Shown here in pieces: positions 32,179 through 47,422 of a stretch of DNA of 64,000 nt. This stretch comes from Melaminivora sp034675505 (lineage in GTDB: Bacteria; Pseudomonadota; Gammaproteobacteria; Burkholderiales; Burkholderiaceae_C). Position numbers and translations under genes: made by a program. Under the pieces are notes generated by a model that was not told the origin of the DNA, searched no databases, and saw only the letters and a list, made by a program, of their open reading frames with translations. The stretch is taken from contig JAUCDD010000018.1 of the NCBI GenBank assembly GCA_034675505.1, positions 186,001-250,000 on the forward strand, given 5' to 3'. Position 1 is the stretch's first letter. Every line of letters starts with the position of its first letter.

Positions 32179-33365
32179 TTAGGGAAGGTCTGCACAACCC
32201 GCCCCACAGGACGAGTTGAAGCGTGAATGCTCACATGGCGAAACCAAGGCCGAATTTGCGCCCGATTTGCCGCTCTTTCGGCCGATTTCAGCCGTTTTCT
32301 GGGCTTGCGCCCGTGCCTCGGGCGCACTCATGCCCGCACCGCCTGCCCCATTCGCTTGCGCACCATCCACAGGTTGGACAGCGCGAACATCACCAGCAAC
32401 TGGCTGGTGTTCTTGGCCAGACCTTTGTAGCGCACCTTGCGATGGCCGAACTGGCACTTGATGACGCGAAACGGGTGCTCGACCTTGGCACGGATGCGTG
32501 CCTTGACAGTCTCCATTTGATCGAGCAAGGCCTGCAGCGGGTGGCTTGTGTCGAGCTTCTTGCGTTGGCCCGGCATCATGGCAACGTGCCAGGGGGTGTC
32601 GGGGTATTGATCCTGGACATCGCCCCGCTTTTCAACGCCCCGGTAGCCCGAATCGGCAAAGACGAGCTCTTCCTCGCCATGCAACAGCGCTGCTGCCTGC
32701 GTGATGTCGTGGGCATTGGCTGGCGTGGTGGTCACGGTGTGCACCAGCCCCGAGTCAGCGTCCACGCCGATGTGCGCCTTCATGCCGAAGTGCCACTGAT
32801 TGCCCTTCTTGGTTTGGTGCATCTCAGGGTCACGCTGGCCGTCTTTGTTCTTGGTGGAGCTGGGCGCGGCGATCAAGGTGGCATCCACCACGGTGCCGCT
32901 CTTGAGCAGCAGGCCACGGGCGGCCAATTGGGCGTTGACGGTGGACAGAATCTGCGCGGCCAGCTCGTGCCTCTCCAGCAGGTGGCGAAAGCGCAAGATG
33001 GTGCTCTCGTCGGGCAGCCGGGTGATGCCGGCATCCAGGTGAGCAAATTCCCGGTACAGGGGAATGTCGTGCAGCGCTTCTTCCATGGCTGGGTCGGAGT
33101 GACCGAAGAACTGCTGCAGCAGGTGAATGCGCAGCATGGTCTCCAGCGCAAAGGGCGGACGGCCCGTCTTGCCCGCTGGCGCGTGCGGGGCAATGAGGGC
33201 CAGCAGATCAGACCAGGGGATGACCCGATCCATCTCCTCCAGGAACGCACGCTTGCGGGTGCGTTTACTGGCCAACTCGAAGCCGCTGTTTGCAAGACTG
33301 ATCTGGTTCATCGGTGTTCAACGCTTGAGGGGCTCGGGCGGGGGACTTATGCAGACCTTCCTTAG
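32179..33365 (-). mobile_element. Complete IS5-family insertion sequence with TTAG target duplication
   Basis: The element spans 32183-33361 (1179 bases). Both ends read inwards as GGAAGGTCTGCA followed by C or T and AA, giving imperfect terminal inverted repeats. TTAG is duplicated directly outside each end (32179-32182 and 33362-33365), the YTAR-type duplication typical of IS5. One intact transposase gene is inside. The matched duplication and intact gene suggest a recent insertion. It sits between the Lrp gene and its presumed target operon. Confidence 0.93.
32328..33311 (-). CDS. IS5-family DDE transposase
   Basis: The 327-residue protein starts with the DUF772-type N-terminal domain (ETMLRIHLLQQFFGHSDPAM, LPDESTILRFRHLLERHEL). 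The DDE catalytic core follows: the first Asp in SGTVVDATLIAAPSS, the second in VFADSGYRGVEKR, and the Glu in RIRAKVEHPFRVIKCQFG, which also shows the Y-(2)-R-(3)-E-(6)-K-like spacing of the family. There is no internal frameshift, so the protein should be active. It ends 145 bases before the left inverted repeat of the element. Confidence 0.95.
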   Translation of the reverse strand: MNQISLANSGFELASKRTRKRAFLEEMDRVIPWSDLLALIAPHAPAGKTGRPPFALETMLRIHLLQQFFGHSDPAMEEALHDIPLYREFAHLDAGITRLPDESTILRFRHLLERHELAAQILSTVNAQLAARGLLLKSGTVVDATLIAAPSSTKNKDGQRDPEMHQTKKGNQWHFGMKAHIGVDADSGLVHTVTTTPANAHDITQAAALLHGEEELVFADSGYRGVEKRGDVQDQYPDTPWHVAMMPGQRKKLDTSHPLQALLDQMETVKARIRAKVEHPFRVIKCQFGHRKVRYKGLAKNTSQLLVMFALSNLWMVRKRMGQAVRA

Positions 33366-33484
33366 CAAAATGTAAGATTCAATGAATAAATTGGCAAGAA
33401 GCTGCCTTCACATTGGCACCACCGCCCGGAACAATTTCCTGACAGCAGAGCACGCCCCGTGCTTTGACAAGACCAGGAGACACC

Positions 33485-34534
33485 ATGACCCGCTTCATAG
33501 ACGTACCCACCATGTCCCGCCTGGTGCAGGACATCGGCGTGAGCCGCTTCATCGGCGAGCTGGCCGACGCCATCCGGCAGGACTTCCTGCGCTGGCGCGA
33601 GTTCGACAAGTGCGCGCGCGTCGCCAGCCATTCGGAGATCGGCGTCATCGAGCTGATGCCGGTGGCAGACGCGGCGCGCTATGCCTTCAAGTATGTCAAC
33701 GGCCACCCGGCCAATACCCGCTGCGGCCTGCCGACGGTGATGGCCTTCGGCGTGCTGGCGCAGGTGGAGACCGGCTACCCGCTGCTGCTGTCGGAGCTCA
33801 CCGTCGCCACTGCGCTGCGCACCTGTGCCACTTCCCTGGTGGCGGCGCGCGTGCTGGCGCGGCCGCAGGCGCGCCGCATGGCGCTGATCGGCAACGGCGC
33901 GCAGAGCGAGTTCCAGGCGGTGGCATTCCACAGCCACCTGGGGATCGACGAGATCGTGGTGTACGACGTGGACGAGTGCGCCACGGGCAAGCTGGTGCGC
34001 AACCTGTCCCTGTTCCCGTCGCTGCGGGTCATCCGCGCTGGCTCCATTGCGGAGGCCGTGCGGGGAGCAGACATCGTCACCACCGTCACCGCCGACAAGG
34101 CCCGTGCCACCATCCTCGCGCCGGACATGGTCGAGCCGGGGATGCACATCAACGCGGTGGGCGGCGACTGCCCGGGCAAGACCGAACTGCACCCCGACGT
34201 GCTGCGCCGCTCGCGCGTCGTCGTCGAATACGAGCCGCAAACGCGCATCGAAGGCGAGCTGCAGCAGATGCCCGCTGACTTCGCCGTGCTGGAGCTGTGG
34301 CGGGTGCTGGCCGGCCTGGAGCCGGGCCGCCAGGACGATGCACAGGTGACGGTGTTCGACTCGGTCGGATTTGCCCTGGAGGACTACTCCACCCTGCGCT
34401 ACATCCACGAGCAGGCCGGGCGGCGCCAGCTGGGGCTGTCGCTGGAGCTGGTGCCCCGGGACGAAGATCCCAAGGACCTGTTTCGCCATGCCTGCGGCGC
34501 CGTGCGCCAGCGCGCGGCCCTGCGTGTCGCCTGA
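33485..34534 (+). CDS. Ornithine cyclodeaminase
   Basis: The 349-residue enzyme of the OCD/mu-crystallin family converts ornithine to proline and ammonia with bound NAD. Visible are the substrate region YAFKYVNGHPANTRCGLPTV, the Rossmann motif MALIGNGAQSEFQAVAFHS (GxGxQ type), the NAD-ribose binding VYDVDECATG and the catalytic Asp region VFDSVGFALEDYS. ATG at 33485 is preceded by AGGAG at five bases. Proteins of this length that pair with citrulline hydrolase are typical ornithine cyclodeaminases and not alanine dehydrogenases. The AT-rich 119 bases upstream, between the IS and the start, probably keep the original promoter and Lrp site. Confidence 0.9.
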   Translation: MTRFIDVPTMSRLVQDIGVSRFIGELADAIRQDFLRWREFDKCARVASHSEIGVIELMPVADAARYAFKYVNGHPANTRCGLPTVMAFGVLAQVETGYPLLLSELTVATALRTCATSLVAARVLARPQARRMALIGNGAQSEFQAVAFHSHLGIDEIVVYDVDECATGKLVRNLSLFPSLRVIRAGSIAEAVRGADIVTTVTADKARATILAPDMVEPGMHINAVGGDCPGKTELHPDVLRRSRVVVEYEPQTRIEGELQQMPADFAVLELWRVLAGLEPGRQDDAQVTVFDSVGFALEDYSTLRYIHEQAGRRQLGLSLELVPRDEDPKDLFRHACGAVRQRAALRVA

Positions 34535-34553
34535 GCCAGCGGGGATGCGATCC

Positions 34554-35486
34554 ATGCCATTTCGCTCCGTCCAGGCGCCCTCAGCTGTCGTCATGGTGCG
34601 CCCGCACCGCTTCATGCCCAACGCCGAGACGGCTGCGGACAATGCCTTCCAGCACAGCGCCGCGCCTGCGCAGCTGGAGGCCGTCGCGCACGCCGCCTAC
34701 CACGAGGTCGGCGCCGTCGCGCAGCAGCTGCGGGCGCACGGGGTCTGCGTCCACCTGGTGGAGGATGGGGGCGAGCGCGACACGCCCGACTCCGTGTTCC
34801 CGAACAACTGGTTCTCCACGCACCCGGGCGGGCATGTGGCGATCTACTCCATGTATTCGCCCAGCCGGCGGCGCGAGCGGCGCGCCGACGTGATCGACCT
34901 GCTCAAGTCCCGCTACCGGGTGCAGGACGTGGTCGATTTCTCGGGGCTGGAGCACGACGGGGTGTTCCTGGAGGGCACGGGCGCCATGGTGCTCGACCAC
35001 ATTGCGCGGGTGGCGTACACGGCGCGCTCCAACCGCGCCGACCCGCTGGCGCTGGAGCGCTTCAGCGCGTACTTCAATTTCGAGCCGATGCTGTTCGATT
35101 CGGCCGATGCCGCCGGGCGGCCGATCTACCACACCAACGTGATGATGTGCGTGGCCACGGAGTTCGCCCTGGTCGGGCTGGAAGCCATCACCGATGCACG
35201 CCGCGCCGCCCAGGTTCGCCAGCGCCTGGAGGAGACGGGGCGCGAAGTGATCGCCCTGAGCCATGCGCAGATCGCTGACTTCGCCGGCAACGCCATCGAG
35301 CTCAGCGGCAGCGATGGCCGCATCCTGGCCCTGTCGCAGCGGGCCGCCGCCAGCCTGACGCCCGGGCAGAAGGCGCGCATCGAGCGCACGGCCCGGCTGG
35401 TGGCGCTGCCGGTCCCCACCATCGAGACGGCGGGCGGCTCCGTGCGCTGCATGCTCGCCGGCATCCACCTTTCGCCGCGGCCCTAG
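34554..35486 (+). CDS. ctlX: Citrulline ureidase / amidinotransferase-family hydrolase (CtlX type)
   Basis: This 310-residue pentein-fold enzyme of the arginine deiminase superfamily shows MVRPHRFMPNAETAADNAFQ, the substrate-binding PDSVFPNNWFSTH, the catalytic EGTGAMVLDH, YHTNVMMCVATEFAL and, at the C-terminus, the nucleophile in TAGGSVRCMLAGIHL. The SVFPNNW and GSVRCMLA motifs fit the CtlX group, which splits citrulline to ornithine, CO2 and ammonia. The ornithine would feed the cyclodeaminase upstream, giving a citrulline to proline route. GGGGA eight bases before ATG 34554 favours that start over the ATG nine bases earlier. Confidence 0.83.
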   Translation: MPFRSVQAPSAVVMVRPHRFMPNAETAADNAFQHSAAPAQLEAVAHAAYHEVGAVAQQLRAHGVCVHLVEDGGERDTPDSVFPNNWFSTHPGGHVAIYSMYSPSRRRERRADVIDLLKSRYRVQDVVDFSGLEHDGVFLEGTGAMVLDHIARVAYTARSNRADPLALERFSAYFNFEPMLFDSADAAGRPIYHTNVMMCVATEFALVGLEAITDARRAAQVRQRLEETGREVIALSHAQIADFAGNAIELSGSDGRILALSQRAAASLTPGQKARIERTARLVALPVPTIETAGGSVRCMLAGIHLSPRP

Positions 35487-35501
35487 AGCGTGTTGTGCCC
35501 T

Positions 35502-37307
35502 TCAGCGACCGGGCAGGCGGCCCGCTAGGGCCTGCCAGGCCCGGACTGCGGCCAGCACCGTCTCCATTTGCACCGTGTGCGCGAACCGGAAGGCCGGGCC
35601 CTGCACCGTCTCGTCGGGAAATTCGGTCACCAGCGTCACGGGCGCATCGTGCGCCGTTTCCGCCTGCACGCAGGCGATGCCGTGCAGCAGCTCAAAGGGC
35701 AGGGCCCCGGCATGCGCCTCGTACAGCGCCCGCTGGCGTTCGTTGAAGGCCGGCAGGCCCGGAACCTGCGCCAGTTGCGCGCAGACCGATTCCAGCAGGG
35801 CGCGTGCCACGGGCAGCCAGCCGGCGTGGTGGCGCAGGATCAGGAAAAAGCCCTTGGGCAGCATCCAGGCCTCGAAGCCGCGCGGCATGTAGCCCGACAG
35901 GGGGCGCGTCCACTCATGCGCCGGGTAGCCGTGCAGGTTGACATGCAGCCGGGCCCCCGAGCGCGCCAGCGCGGTCTGCCGCGCCTGGCGCTCCAGCAGC
36001 GGGGGGCGCTGGCGGTACTCGATGTCGTCGCCCAGGGCGCTGTAGCGCGCCGCGTGGTGCATGTGGCCGGGGTGCTGGGCGCACAGCTCGCGGTGCAGGG
36101 CGTAGCCGTCGGGGTTTTCCAGGGCGATGAGCGCGAAGTGCGCGCCGGGCTGCTGGCGCAGCACCTCGGCGGCGCGCAGCGCGCCGACGATGCCCGAGGT
36201 TTCGTTGGCGTGCTGGCCGGCGCTGATGAACACCGGCTCCTGCGTGCCCGCGTGGTAGTGGCCATGGACGGTGCGGCCCTGGCGCGTGGGCGCCTGGAAG
36301 CGCTCGCCCGGCCAGGCCTGCAGGGTGCGCGCGATGCGCGCGGGAGTGGGCGGCGCCTGCAGCTGCTGCAGCGGCAGGCCGTCATCGTCGCCGCTGGTGG
36401 CTGCTGCGGCGTCCTGGGCGGCGGCATCGAAGGCGCGCATCCGCACCTGCACCCGCGGCTGCCCGGCGCCCGCGCGCACGTCGGGCACGATCTGCCCGGG
36501 CTGCAGGGTGCGGTCGCCGCTGGGGCGGCCGCTGTGCTGCTGGAAGAACTCCAGCAGCGAGAAGTACAAATCCTCGTGCAGTGCCTCCAGCGTGCTGATG
36601 GCTTCGCCGGCCCAGGCCACCGGCTGCTCGTAGCCGGGCAGGTCGATGCGCAGGTCCAGGCGCTCGAAATACGGCTCGGCCTGCGGCCAGGGGTGGCGGC
36701 GCACCGCGTCCATGGCCTGGGCATAGGCCTGTTCGTAGTCGGTGCTGGCGGCGCAGTCCAGCACGTCGGCCAGCCCGGGCGCGGTGCCTACGCGCAGCCA
36801 GCCGGTGGGCGAGAGCACCGGCGCCCCGGTGGTGTCCGCGTGCTGGCGGTTGGGCGCGTGTACGCGCGACGTGGTCTCGCTGCCGTCGTGCCAGCGCAGC
36901 TGCAGGTCGTACCAGGGCGCATGGTCCGTGCGCTGCTCCAGCTGCAAGGCCCCGCGCGGCAGCAGGGCGGCCAGCGGGTAGGCCTCCAGGGCAAAGCGCT
37001 GCACGATGCCGGCCGCCGGCAGGGGGTAGCGGATATGCGCGCCGGCCAGCTGCGCCAGCGGCACCTCGTCGATGAAAAACTGCACCAGCGGCTTGTAGGC
37101 GCTGTACAGGCGCGCCTGCACGCCGGCGGCCGCCAGCTGCTGCTCGGCGGCCTGGCGTGCCGGCCGGCCCTCGAACAGCCAGCCCTGCAGATGCAGCCCG
37201 CGCCATCGGGGCTGCGAAAACCGCTGGACCCAGGCGGCCAGCGTGCGCTCCAGGCGCAGGTCCAGAAGCTGTGAGGGCTGTGCGCCGGCACCGGAAAAAT
37301 CGTGCAT
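35502..37307 (-). CDS. M14-family zinc metallopeptidase, large form
   Basis: The protein is 601 residues. The first 320 or so form an uncharacterised N-terminal region (GRPARQAAEQQLAAAGVQAR, VQFFIDEVPLAQLAGAHIRY). The zinc carboxypeptidase-like domain follows, with the H-x-x-E site GQHANETSG near 375, the third ligand in ARLHVNLHGYPAHEWTRP and a catalytic Glu candidate in VTLVTEFPDE near the end. M14 enzymes remove C-terminal residues or acyl groups from amino acids. No signal peptide is seen, so it should act in the cytoplasm. It is divergent from the 5-oxoprolinase gene and convergent with ctlX; a role in releasing N-blocked amino acids is only a guess. Confidence 0.78.
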   Translation of the reverse strand: MHDFSGAGAQPSQLLDLRLERTLAAWVQRFSQPRWRGLHLQGWLFEGRPARQAAEQQLAAAGVQARLYSAYKPLVQFFIDEVPLAQLAGAHIRYPLPAAGIVQRFALEAYPLAALLPRGALQLEQRTDHAPWYDLQLRWHDGSETTSRVHAPNRQHADTTGAPVLSPTGWLRVGTAPGLADVLDCAASTDYEQAYAQAMDAVRRHPWPQAEPYFERLDLRIDLPGYEQPVAWAGEAISTLEALHEDLYFSLLEFFQQHSGRPSGDRTLQPGQIVPDVRAGAGQPRVQVRMRAFDAAAQDAAAATSGDDDGLPLQQLQAPPTPARIARTLQAWPGERFQAPTRQGRTVHGHYHAGTQEPVFISAGQHANETSGIVGALRAAEVLRQQPGAHFALIALENPDGYALHRELCAQHPGHMHHAARYSALGDDIEYRQRPPLLERQARQTALARSGARLHVNLHGYPAHEWTRPLSGYMPRGFEAWMLPKGFFLILRHHAGWLPVARALLESVCAQLAQVPGLPAFNERQRALYEAHAGALPFELLHGIACVQAETAHDAPVTLVTEFPDETVQGPAFRFAHTVQMETVLAAVRAWQALAGRLPGR

Positions 37308-37393
37308 GAAGTGTCGTTAAATCGCGGGTGGCCTAGGGGCGGCTGCATGCGATGCGGGCAGCCGGCATGGCATTTTTACCAAGGAGCCTGTGC

Positions 37394-41047
<3,654 letters not shown>

Positions 41048-41050
41048 CTG

Positions 41051-41115
41051 TTTTGGGTCAAATGCGGCTCACGCCGGCGTGCTTGAACGATAGTTTGCTA
41101 TCATTTTTTTGAATA
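41051..41115 (-). repeat. Dispersed palindromic repeat, copy 4 (between convergent genes)
   Basis: Read on the minus strand: GATAGCAAACTATC hairpin, CACGCCGGCGTGAGC, then ATTTGACCCAAAA. The last two blocks recur in the copy at 56948. It fills the space between the oxoprolinase and mnhG stops and may act as a two-way transcription end. Confidence 0.7.
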
Positions 41116-41122
41116 GCACGCT

Positions 41123-41485
41123 CTATTGATCGTGCTGGCGGCCGCTGCTGCTCAGGCTGGGCGGCACCGGCTCGCCCTTGCGCCGGGCGCGGAACAGCGC
41201 CGCGCGCATCAGGAAGATGGTGGTGACGGGCGCCGTCACGGCGATGAACAGCGCGATCAGCAGCGCATGCAGCGCCAGGCCGCCGATGGCGGAAAAATAG
41301 ATCAGCGTGGCATGCATGACGCACCAGCAGCCCAGCGTGGCGATGATCGAGGGCGCATGGACGCGCTCGAAATAGCTCTTGAAGCGCAGCAGGCCGAAGG
41401 AGCCCATGAAGGCGATGGCGGCGCCCAGCAGCACCAGCACCGAGACGGTGACGTCCAGCCACAGCGGCAGCGCCGGCGGGCTCAT
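41123..41485 (-). CDS. mnhG: Na+(K+)/H+ antiporter subunit G
   Basis: The 120-residue subunit has three membrane spans: VTVSVLVLLGAAIAFMGSFG, the middle span in SIIATLGCWCVMHATLIYF and HALLIALFIAVTAPVTTIFL. The family motif GLLRFKSYFERVHAPS follows the first span. It is the last gene of the leftward Mnh/Pha operon and overlaps mnhF as ATGA. The charged C-terminus (RARRKGEPVPPS) is probably cytoplasmic. All subunits are needed for a working Mrp-type complex in the inner membrane. Confidence 0.92.
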   Translation of the reverse strand: MSPPALPLWLDVTVSVLVLLGAAIAFMGSFGLLRFKSYFERVHAPSIIATLGCWCVMHATLIYFSAIGGLALHALLIALFIAVTAPVTTIFLMRAALFRARRKGEPVPPSLSSSGRQHDQ

Positions 41486-41763
41486 TCGATCAGCTCCCCG
41501 CGCAGCAGGAACTTTGCCAGCGCCGTCGAGCTGACGAAGCCCAGCAGCGCGATCAGCATCGCCGCCTCGAAGTAATTGGTGCTGCTGTAGTAGATGCCCA
41601 GCAGCAGCATGAACAGCATGCCGTTGAGGTACATGCAGTCCAGCGCCAGGATGCGGTCCTGCGCGTTCGGGCCCCGGGCCACGCGCACCAGGCACAGCAG
41701 CATGGCCAGCGCCAGCACCACCAGCGCCACCGGCAGCGCCCAGGACAGGACGGGGCTGTTCAT
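41482..41763 (-). CDS. mnhF: Na+(K+)/H+ antiporter subunit F
   Basis: The 93-residue subunit has three spans: LPVALVVLALAMLLCLVRVA, the centre with LALDCMYLNGMLFMLLLGIY and FEAAMLIALLGFVSSTALAK. The cytoplasmic loop RGPNAQDRILALD is the signature of the MnhF/MrpF family. Its ATG overlaps the mnhE stop and its stop overlaps the mnhG start, each as ATGA, so translation of the three genes is coupled. Confidence 0.93.
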   Translation of the reverse strand: MNSPVLSWALPVALVVLALAMLLCLVRVARGPNAQDRILALDCMYLNGMLFMLLLGIYYSSTNYFEAAMLIALLGFVSSTALAKFLLRGELIE

Positions 41764-42260
41764 GACTCGAAAATCTCCCTCAGCGGGCGCTCGTAGCGCG
41801 TCTTGACGTGCTGCACGATGGCCTGCGCATCCTGCACCTCCAGCACGTGCAGCATCAGCAGCGAGCGGTCCAGCGACAGCTCGGCCCAGGAGGTGCCGGG
41901 GGTGATGCAGACGATCATCGCCAGCACCGCCAGGGCGTTGGGGTCGCGCAGCTCCAGCGGGATGACCACGAAGTCGGGCGGGTGGCGCGGCGGGCCGGGG
42001 CGCAGGAGCGCGCGCAGCACGGCGATGTTGGATTCGGTGGTGTCGACCATGACCGCGAAGCACAGCCGCAGGATGGCCAGCGGCCGGCGCACGCGCACTT
42101 TCTGCGGCCGCAGCGAGGCGAACGCCAGCGGCAGCGCCAGCGCCAGCACGCCGGCCAGCAGCAGGTGGCCGGCGCTGGCCGATTGGTTCAGCAGCAGCCA
42201 GACCACGAACAGCCCCAGCGAGACCAGCGGGGCGGGAAGGAGTTTCTTCATGGGTGTCAT
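41760..42260 (-). CDS. mnhE: Na+(K+)/H+ antiporter subunit E
   Basis: The 166-residue subunit has two N-terminal hydrophobic helices (LVSLGLFVVWLLLNQSASAG, HLLLAGVLALALPLAFASL) and a soluble end with the MnhE motif ITPGTSWAELSLDRSLLMLH (TPGT block). ATG at 42260 was chosen ten bases after mnhD; a second ATG nine bases in would also work. It is thought to help assemble or stabilise the antiporter. Confidence 0.92.
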   Translation of the reverse strand: MTPMKKLLPAPLVSLGLFVVWLLLNQSASAGHLLLAGVLALALPLAFASLRPQKVRVRRPLAILRLCFAVMVDTTESNIAVLRALLRPGPPRHPPDFVVIPLELRDPNALAVLAMIVCITPGTSWAELSLDRSLLMLHVLEVQDAQAIVQHVKTRYERPLREIFES

Positions 42261-42270
42261 GGCGCCGGCC

Positions 42271-43974
42271 TCACCGGGCCGGCGCCGGCGGCGCGGCGGC
42301 GGGAGCGGGCACGGGGCGGGCGTCCAGCACCGCGCGGATGTAGGTCTGCGGGGCGTGCAGGGCGTTGGCGGCGGCCTCGGTGAAGCGCATGGCCGGCCCG
42401 GCGCGCAGCGTGAGCGCCACGCAGGCCAGCAGCAGCGCGGCCACGGGCAGGCCCTCCAGCACATGCAGGCGCGGCGCCAGGCGCTCGGATGCCGCCCAGA
42501 AGTTGCGCATGCCGGTGCGCGTGAGCGCGGTCAGCGACAGCAGCCCGGTGGCCACCATCAGCGCCAGCAGCGCCCAGCCGGCCGGGCCCGGGCGGGCGCC
42601 GGCGGACGTGCCCAGCCCCAGCGGGTTGAACACTGCGCTCAGCATGGCGAACTTGCCCACGAAGCCCGACAGCGGCGGCAGCCCGGCGATCACCAGCGTG
42701 CAGACCAGCCAGGCCAGGCCCAGCAGGGCGGCGGCGGCGGGGATGGCGCGCCCGACCAGCACCTCCTCCTGGTCGTCCAGGTTCAGCCCCGGCCGGGGCA
42801 CCAGCTCGGGCGTGAGAAAGGGCGCCTCGTCGCCGTCGTCGGCGCGCAGCGCCGTGCCGTCGGTGCGCCAGCGCTCGACCAGGTCGGCCAGCAGGAACAG
42901 CGCGGCGATCCCCATGGTCGAGCCGGGCAGGTAGTACAGCAGCGCGGCCGTCAGCGCGTTCTGGCCAAAGCCGGCGGCCGCCAGCACGGTGCCCGAGGAC
43001 AGCACCGCGGCAAAGCCGGCCAGCCGCACCGGCCGCTGCGAGGCCAGCATGCCGATGCCGCCGAAGGCCATGGTCAGCATGCCCGCGCCCACCAGCCACG
43101 GGCCGCCGAACAGCGCCGAGGCGCCGGCCTCCGCGCTGAACATCAGCGTCCACAGCCGCAGCAGGGTGTACACGCCTACCTTGGTCATCACCGCGAACAG
43201 CGCGCCCACCGGCGCCGTGGCGGCGCTGTAGGCCGGCACCAGCCAGAAGTTCAGCGGCCACACCGCCGCCTTGATGAGGAAGGCCGTGGCCAGGATGGCG
43301 GCGGCGGCGTGCAGCAGGCCCAGGTCCTCGGGGGCGACCAGGGGCACCGCGCGCGCCAGGTCGGCCATGTTCAGCGTGCCGGTGATGCCGTACAGCATGG
43401 ACGCGCCGATCAGGAACAGCGAGGACGCGGCCAGGTTGATGGCGATGTAGTGCAGCCCGGACTGCACGCGCGCGCGCCCCGAGCCGTGCAGCAGCAGGCC
43501 ATAGGAGGCCGCCAGCATGATCTCGAAGAACACGAACAGGTTGAACAGGTCGCCGGTCAGGAAGGCGCCTGCCAGCCCCATCAGCTGCAGCTGGTACAGC
43601 GTGTGGAAATGCACGCCCGCGCGGTGCCAGCGCGTGCCGGCGAACACCACGGCGCACAGCGCGATGGCGCTGGTCAGCGTGAGCATGAGCGCGGTCAGGC
43701 GGTCCAGCACCAGCACGATGCCGAAGGGCGCGGCCCAGTTGCCCTGCAGGTAGACGCCCATGCCGGCCGGCGCGCTGGTCTGGTGCGACCAGCGCAGCAG
43801 CGCCACGGCAATGAGCAGGCCCAGCGCCGTGGAGGCGATGTTCAGCGCCAGCTTCACGCGCTGGCGCTCCTCGCGCACCACCAGCGTGAGCGTGGCCGTG
43901 AGCAGGGGCAGCGCGATCGGCGCCAGCATCAGGTGCGGCATGCAGCGCCCGGCCAGCTCGGCAAGCAGGCTCAT
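42271..43974 (-). CDS. mnhD: Na+(K+)/H+ antiporter subunit D
   Basis: The 567-residue subunit is homologous to the proton-pumping NuoM/NuoN subunits of complex I, with about 14 membrane spans. Key parts are VFFEIMLAASYGLLLHG (the conserved Glu in span 5), ATAFLIKAAVWPLNFWLVPAY (the conserved Lys in span 7), APVGALFAVMTKVGVYTLLR (a second Lys) and PPLSGFVGKFAMLSAVF. These residues carry the proton path. A hydrophilic insert near residue 400 (DDGDEAPFLTPELVPRPG) is long for the family. It overlaps mnhC by one base (TGATG). Confidence 0.93.
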   Translation of the reverse strand: MSLLAELAGRCMPHLMLAPIALPLLTATLTLVVREERQRVKLALNIASTALGLLIAVALLRWSHQTSAPAGMGVYLQGNWAAPFGIVLVLDRLTALMLTLTSAIALCAVVFAGTRWHRAGVHFHTLYQLQLMGLAGAFLTGDLFNLFVFFEIMLAASYGLLLHGSGRARVQSGLHYIAINLAASSLFLIGASMLYGITGTLNMADLARAVPLVAPEDLGLLHAAAAILATAFLIKAAVWPLNFWLVPAYSAATAPVGALFAVMTKVGVYTLLRLWTLMFSAEAGASALFGGPWLVGAGMLTMAFGGIGMLASQRPVRLAGFAAVLSSGTVLAAAGFGQNALTAALLYYLPGSTMGIAALFLLADLVERWRTDGTALRADDGDEAPFLTPELVPRPGLNLDDQEEVLVGRAIPAAAALLGLAWLVCTLVIAGLPPLSGFVGKFAMLSAVFNPLGLGTSAGARPGPAGWALLALMVATGLLSLTALTRTGMRNFWAASERLAPRLHVLEGLPVAALLLACVALTLRAGPAMRFTEAAANALHAPQTYIRAVLDARPVPAPAAAPPAPAR

Positions 43975-44338
43975 CAGGGCATCTCCTGGCTGCCGGGCGC
44001 CTGCGCGCCGTCCACGTGGTCGGTGCCGCTGATGCCGCGCGAGGCCAGCAGCACCACCAGGAACAGCGCCGTCATGGCAAAGCCGATGACGATGGCCGTG
44101 AGCACCAGCGCCTGCGGCAGCGGGTCGGCGTAGTGCGCCAGGTCCTGCGGCACGCCGGCGGCCAGCACCGGCTCCTGGCCCACGGCCAGCCCCAGCCGCC
44201 CCATGCTGAAGATGAACAGGTTGACCGCATAGGACAGCAGCGACAGCCCGAGGATGACCTGGAAGGTGCGCGGGCGCAGCAGCAGCCACACGCCCGAGCC
44301 GGTGAGCACGCCAATGGCCAGGGCCAGCACCACCTCCA

Positions 44339-44339
<1 letters not shown>
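43974..44339 (-). CDS. mnhC: Na+(K+)/H+ antiporter subunit C
   Basis: This 121-residue, three-span protein resembles NuoK. It shows LALAIGVLTGSGVWLLLRPR, then TFQVILGLSLLSYAVNLFIF with the conserved glycine and asparagine of the family, and DPLPQALVLTAIVIGFAMTA with the TAIVI motif. Its ATG shares one base with the stop of the preceding A/B gene and its stop shares one with the mnhD start (TGATG in both cases). Confidence 0.93.
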
Positions 44340-47312
<2,973 letters not shown>

Positions 47313-47422
47313 GGGGCGCCCATTCTAGGGGCATGCCGCCCGCTGCCTGCTATGAAAAATCGAGCGCCTGGCGAGCCCTGGCGCGGGCCTGGGAACGATT
47401 CGCCGCCGGCGTGTGCGTTGCG

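Noticed and set aside
47340..47390. A further copy of the palindromic repeat
   Set aside because: Only loose similarity (CTATGAAAAATCGAG, then GGCGAGCCCTGGCGC); the block order does not hold, so it was not counted.
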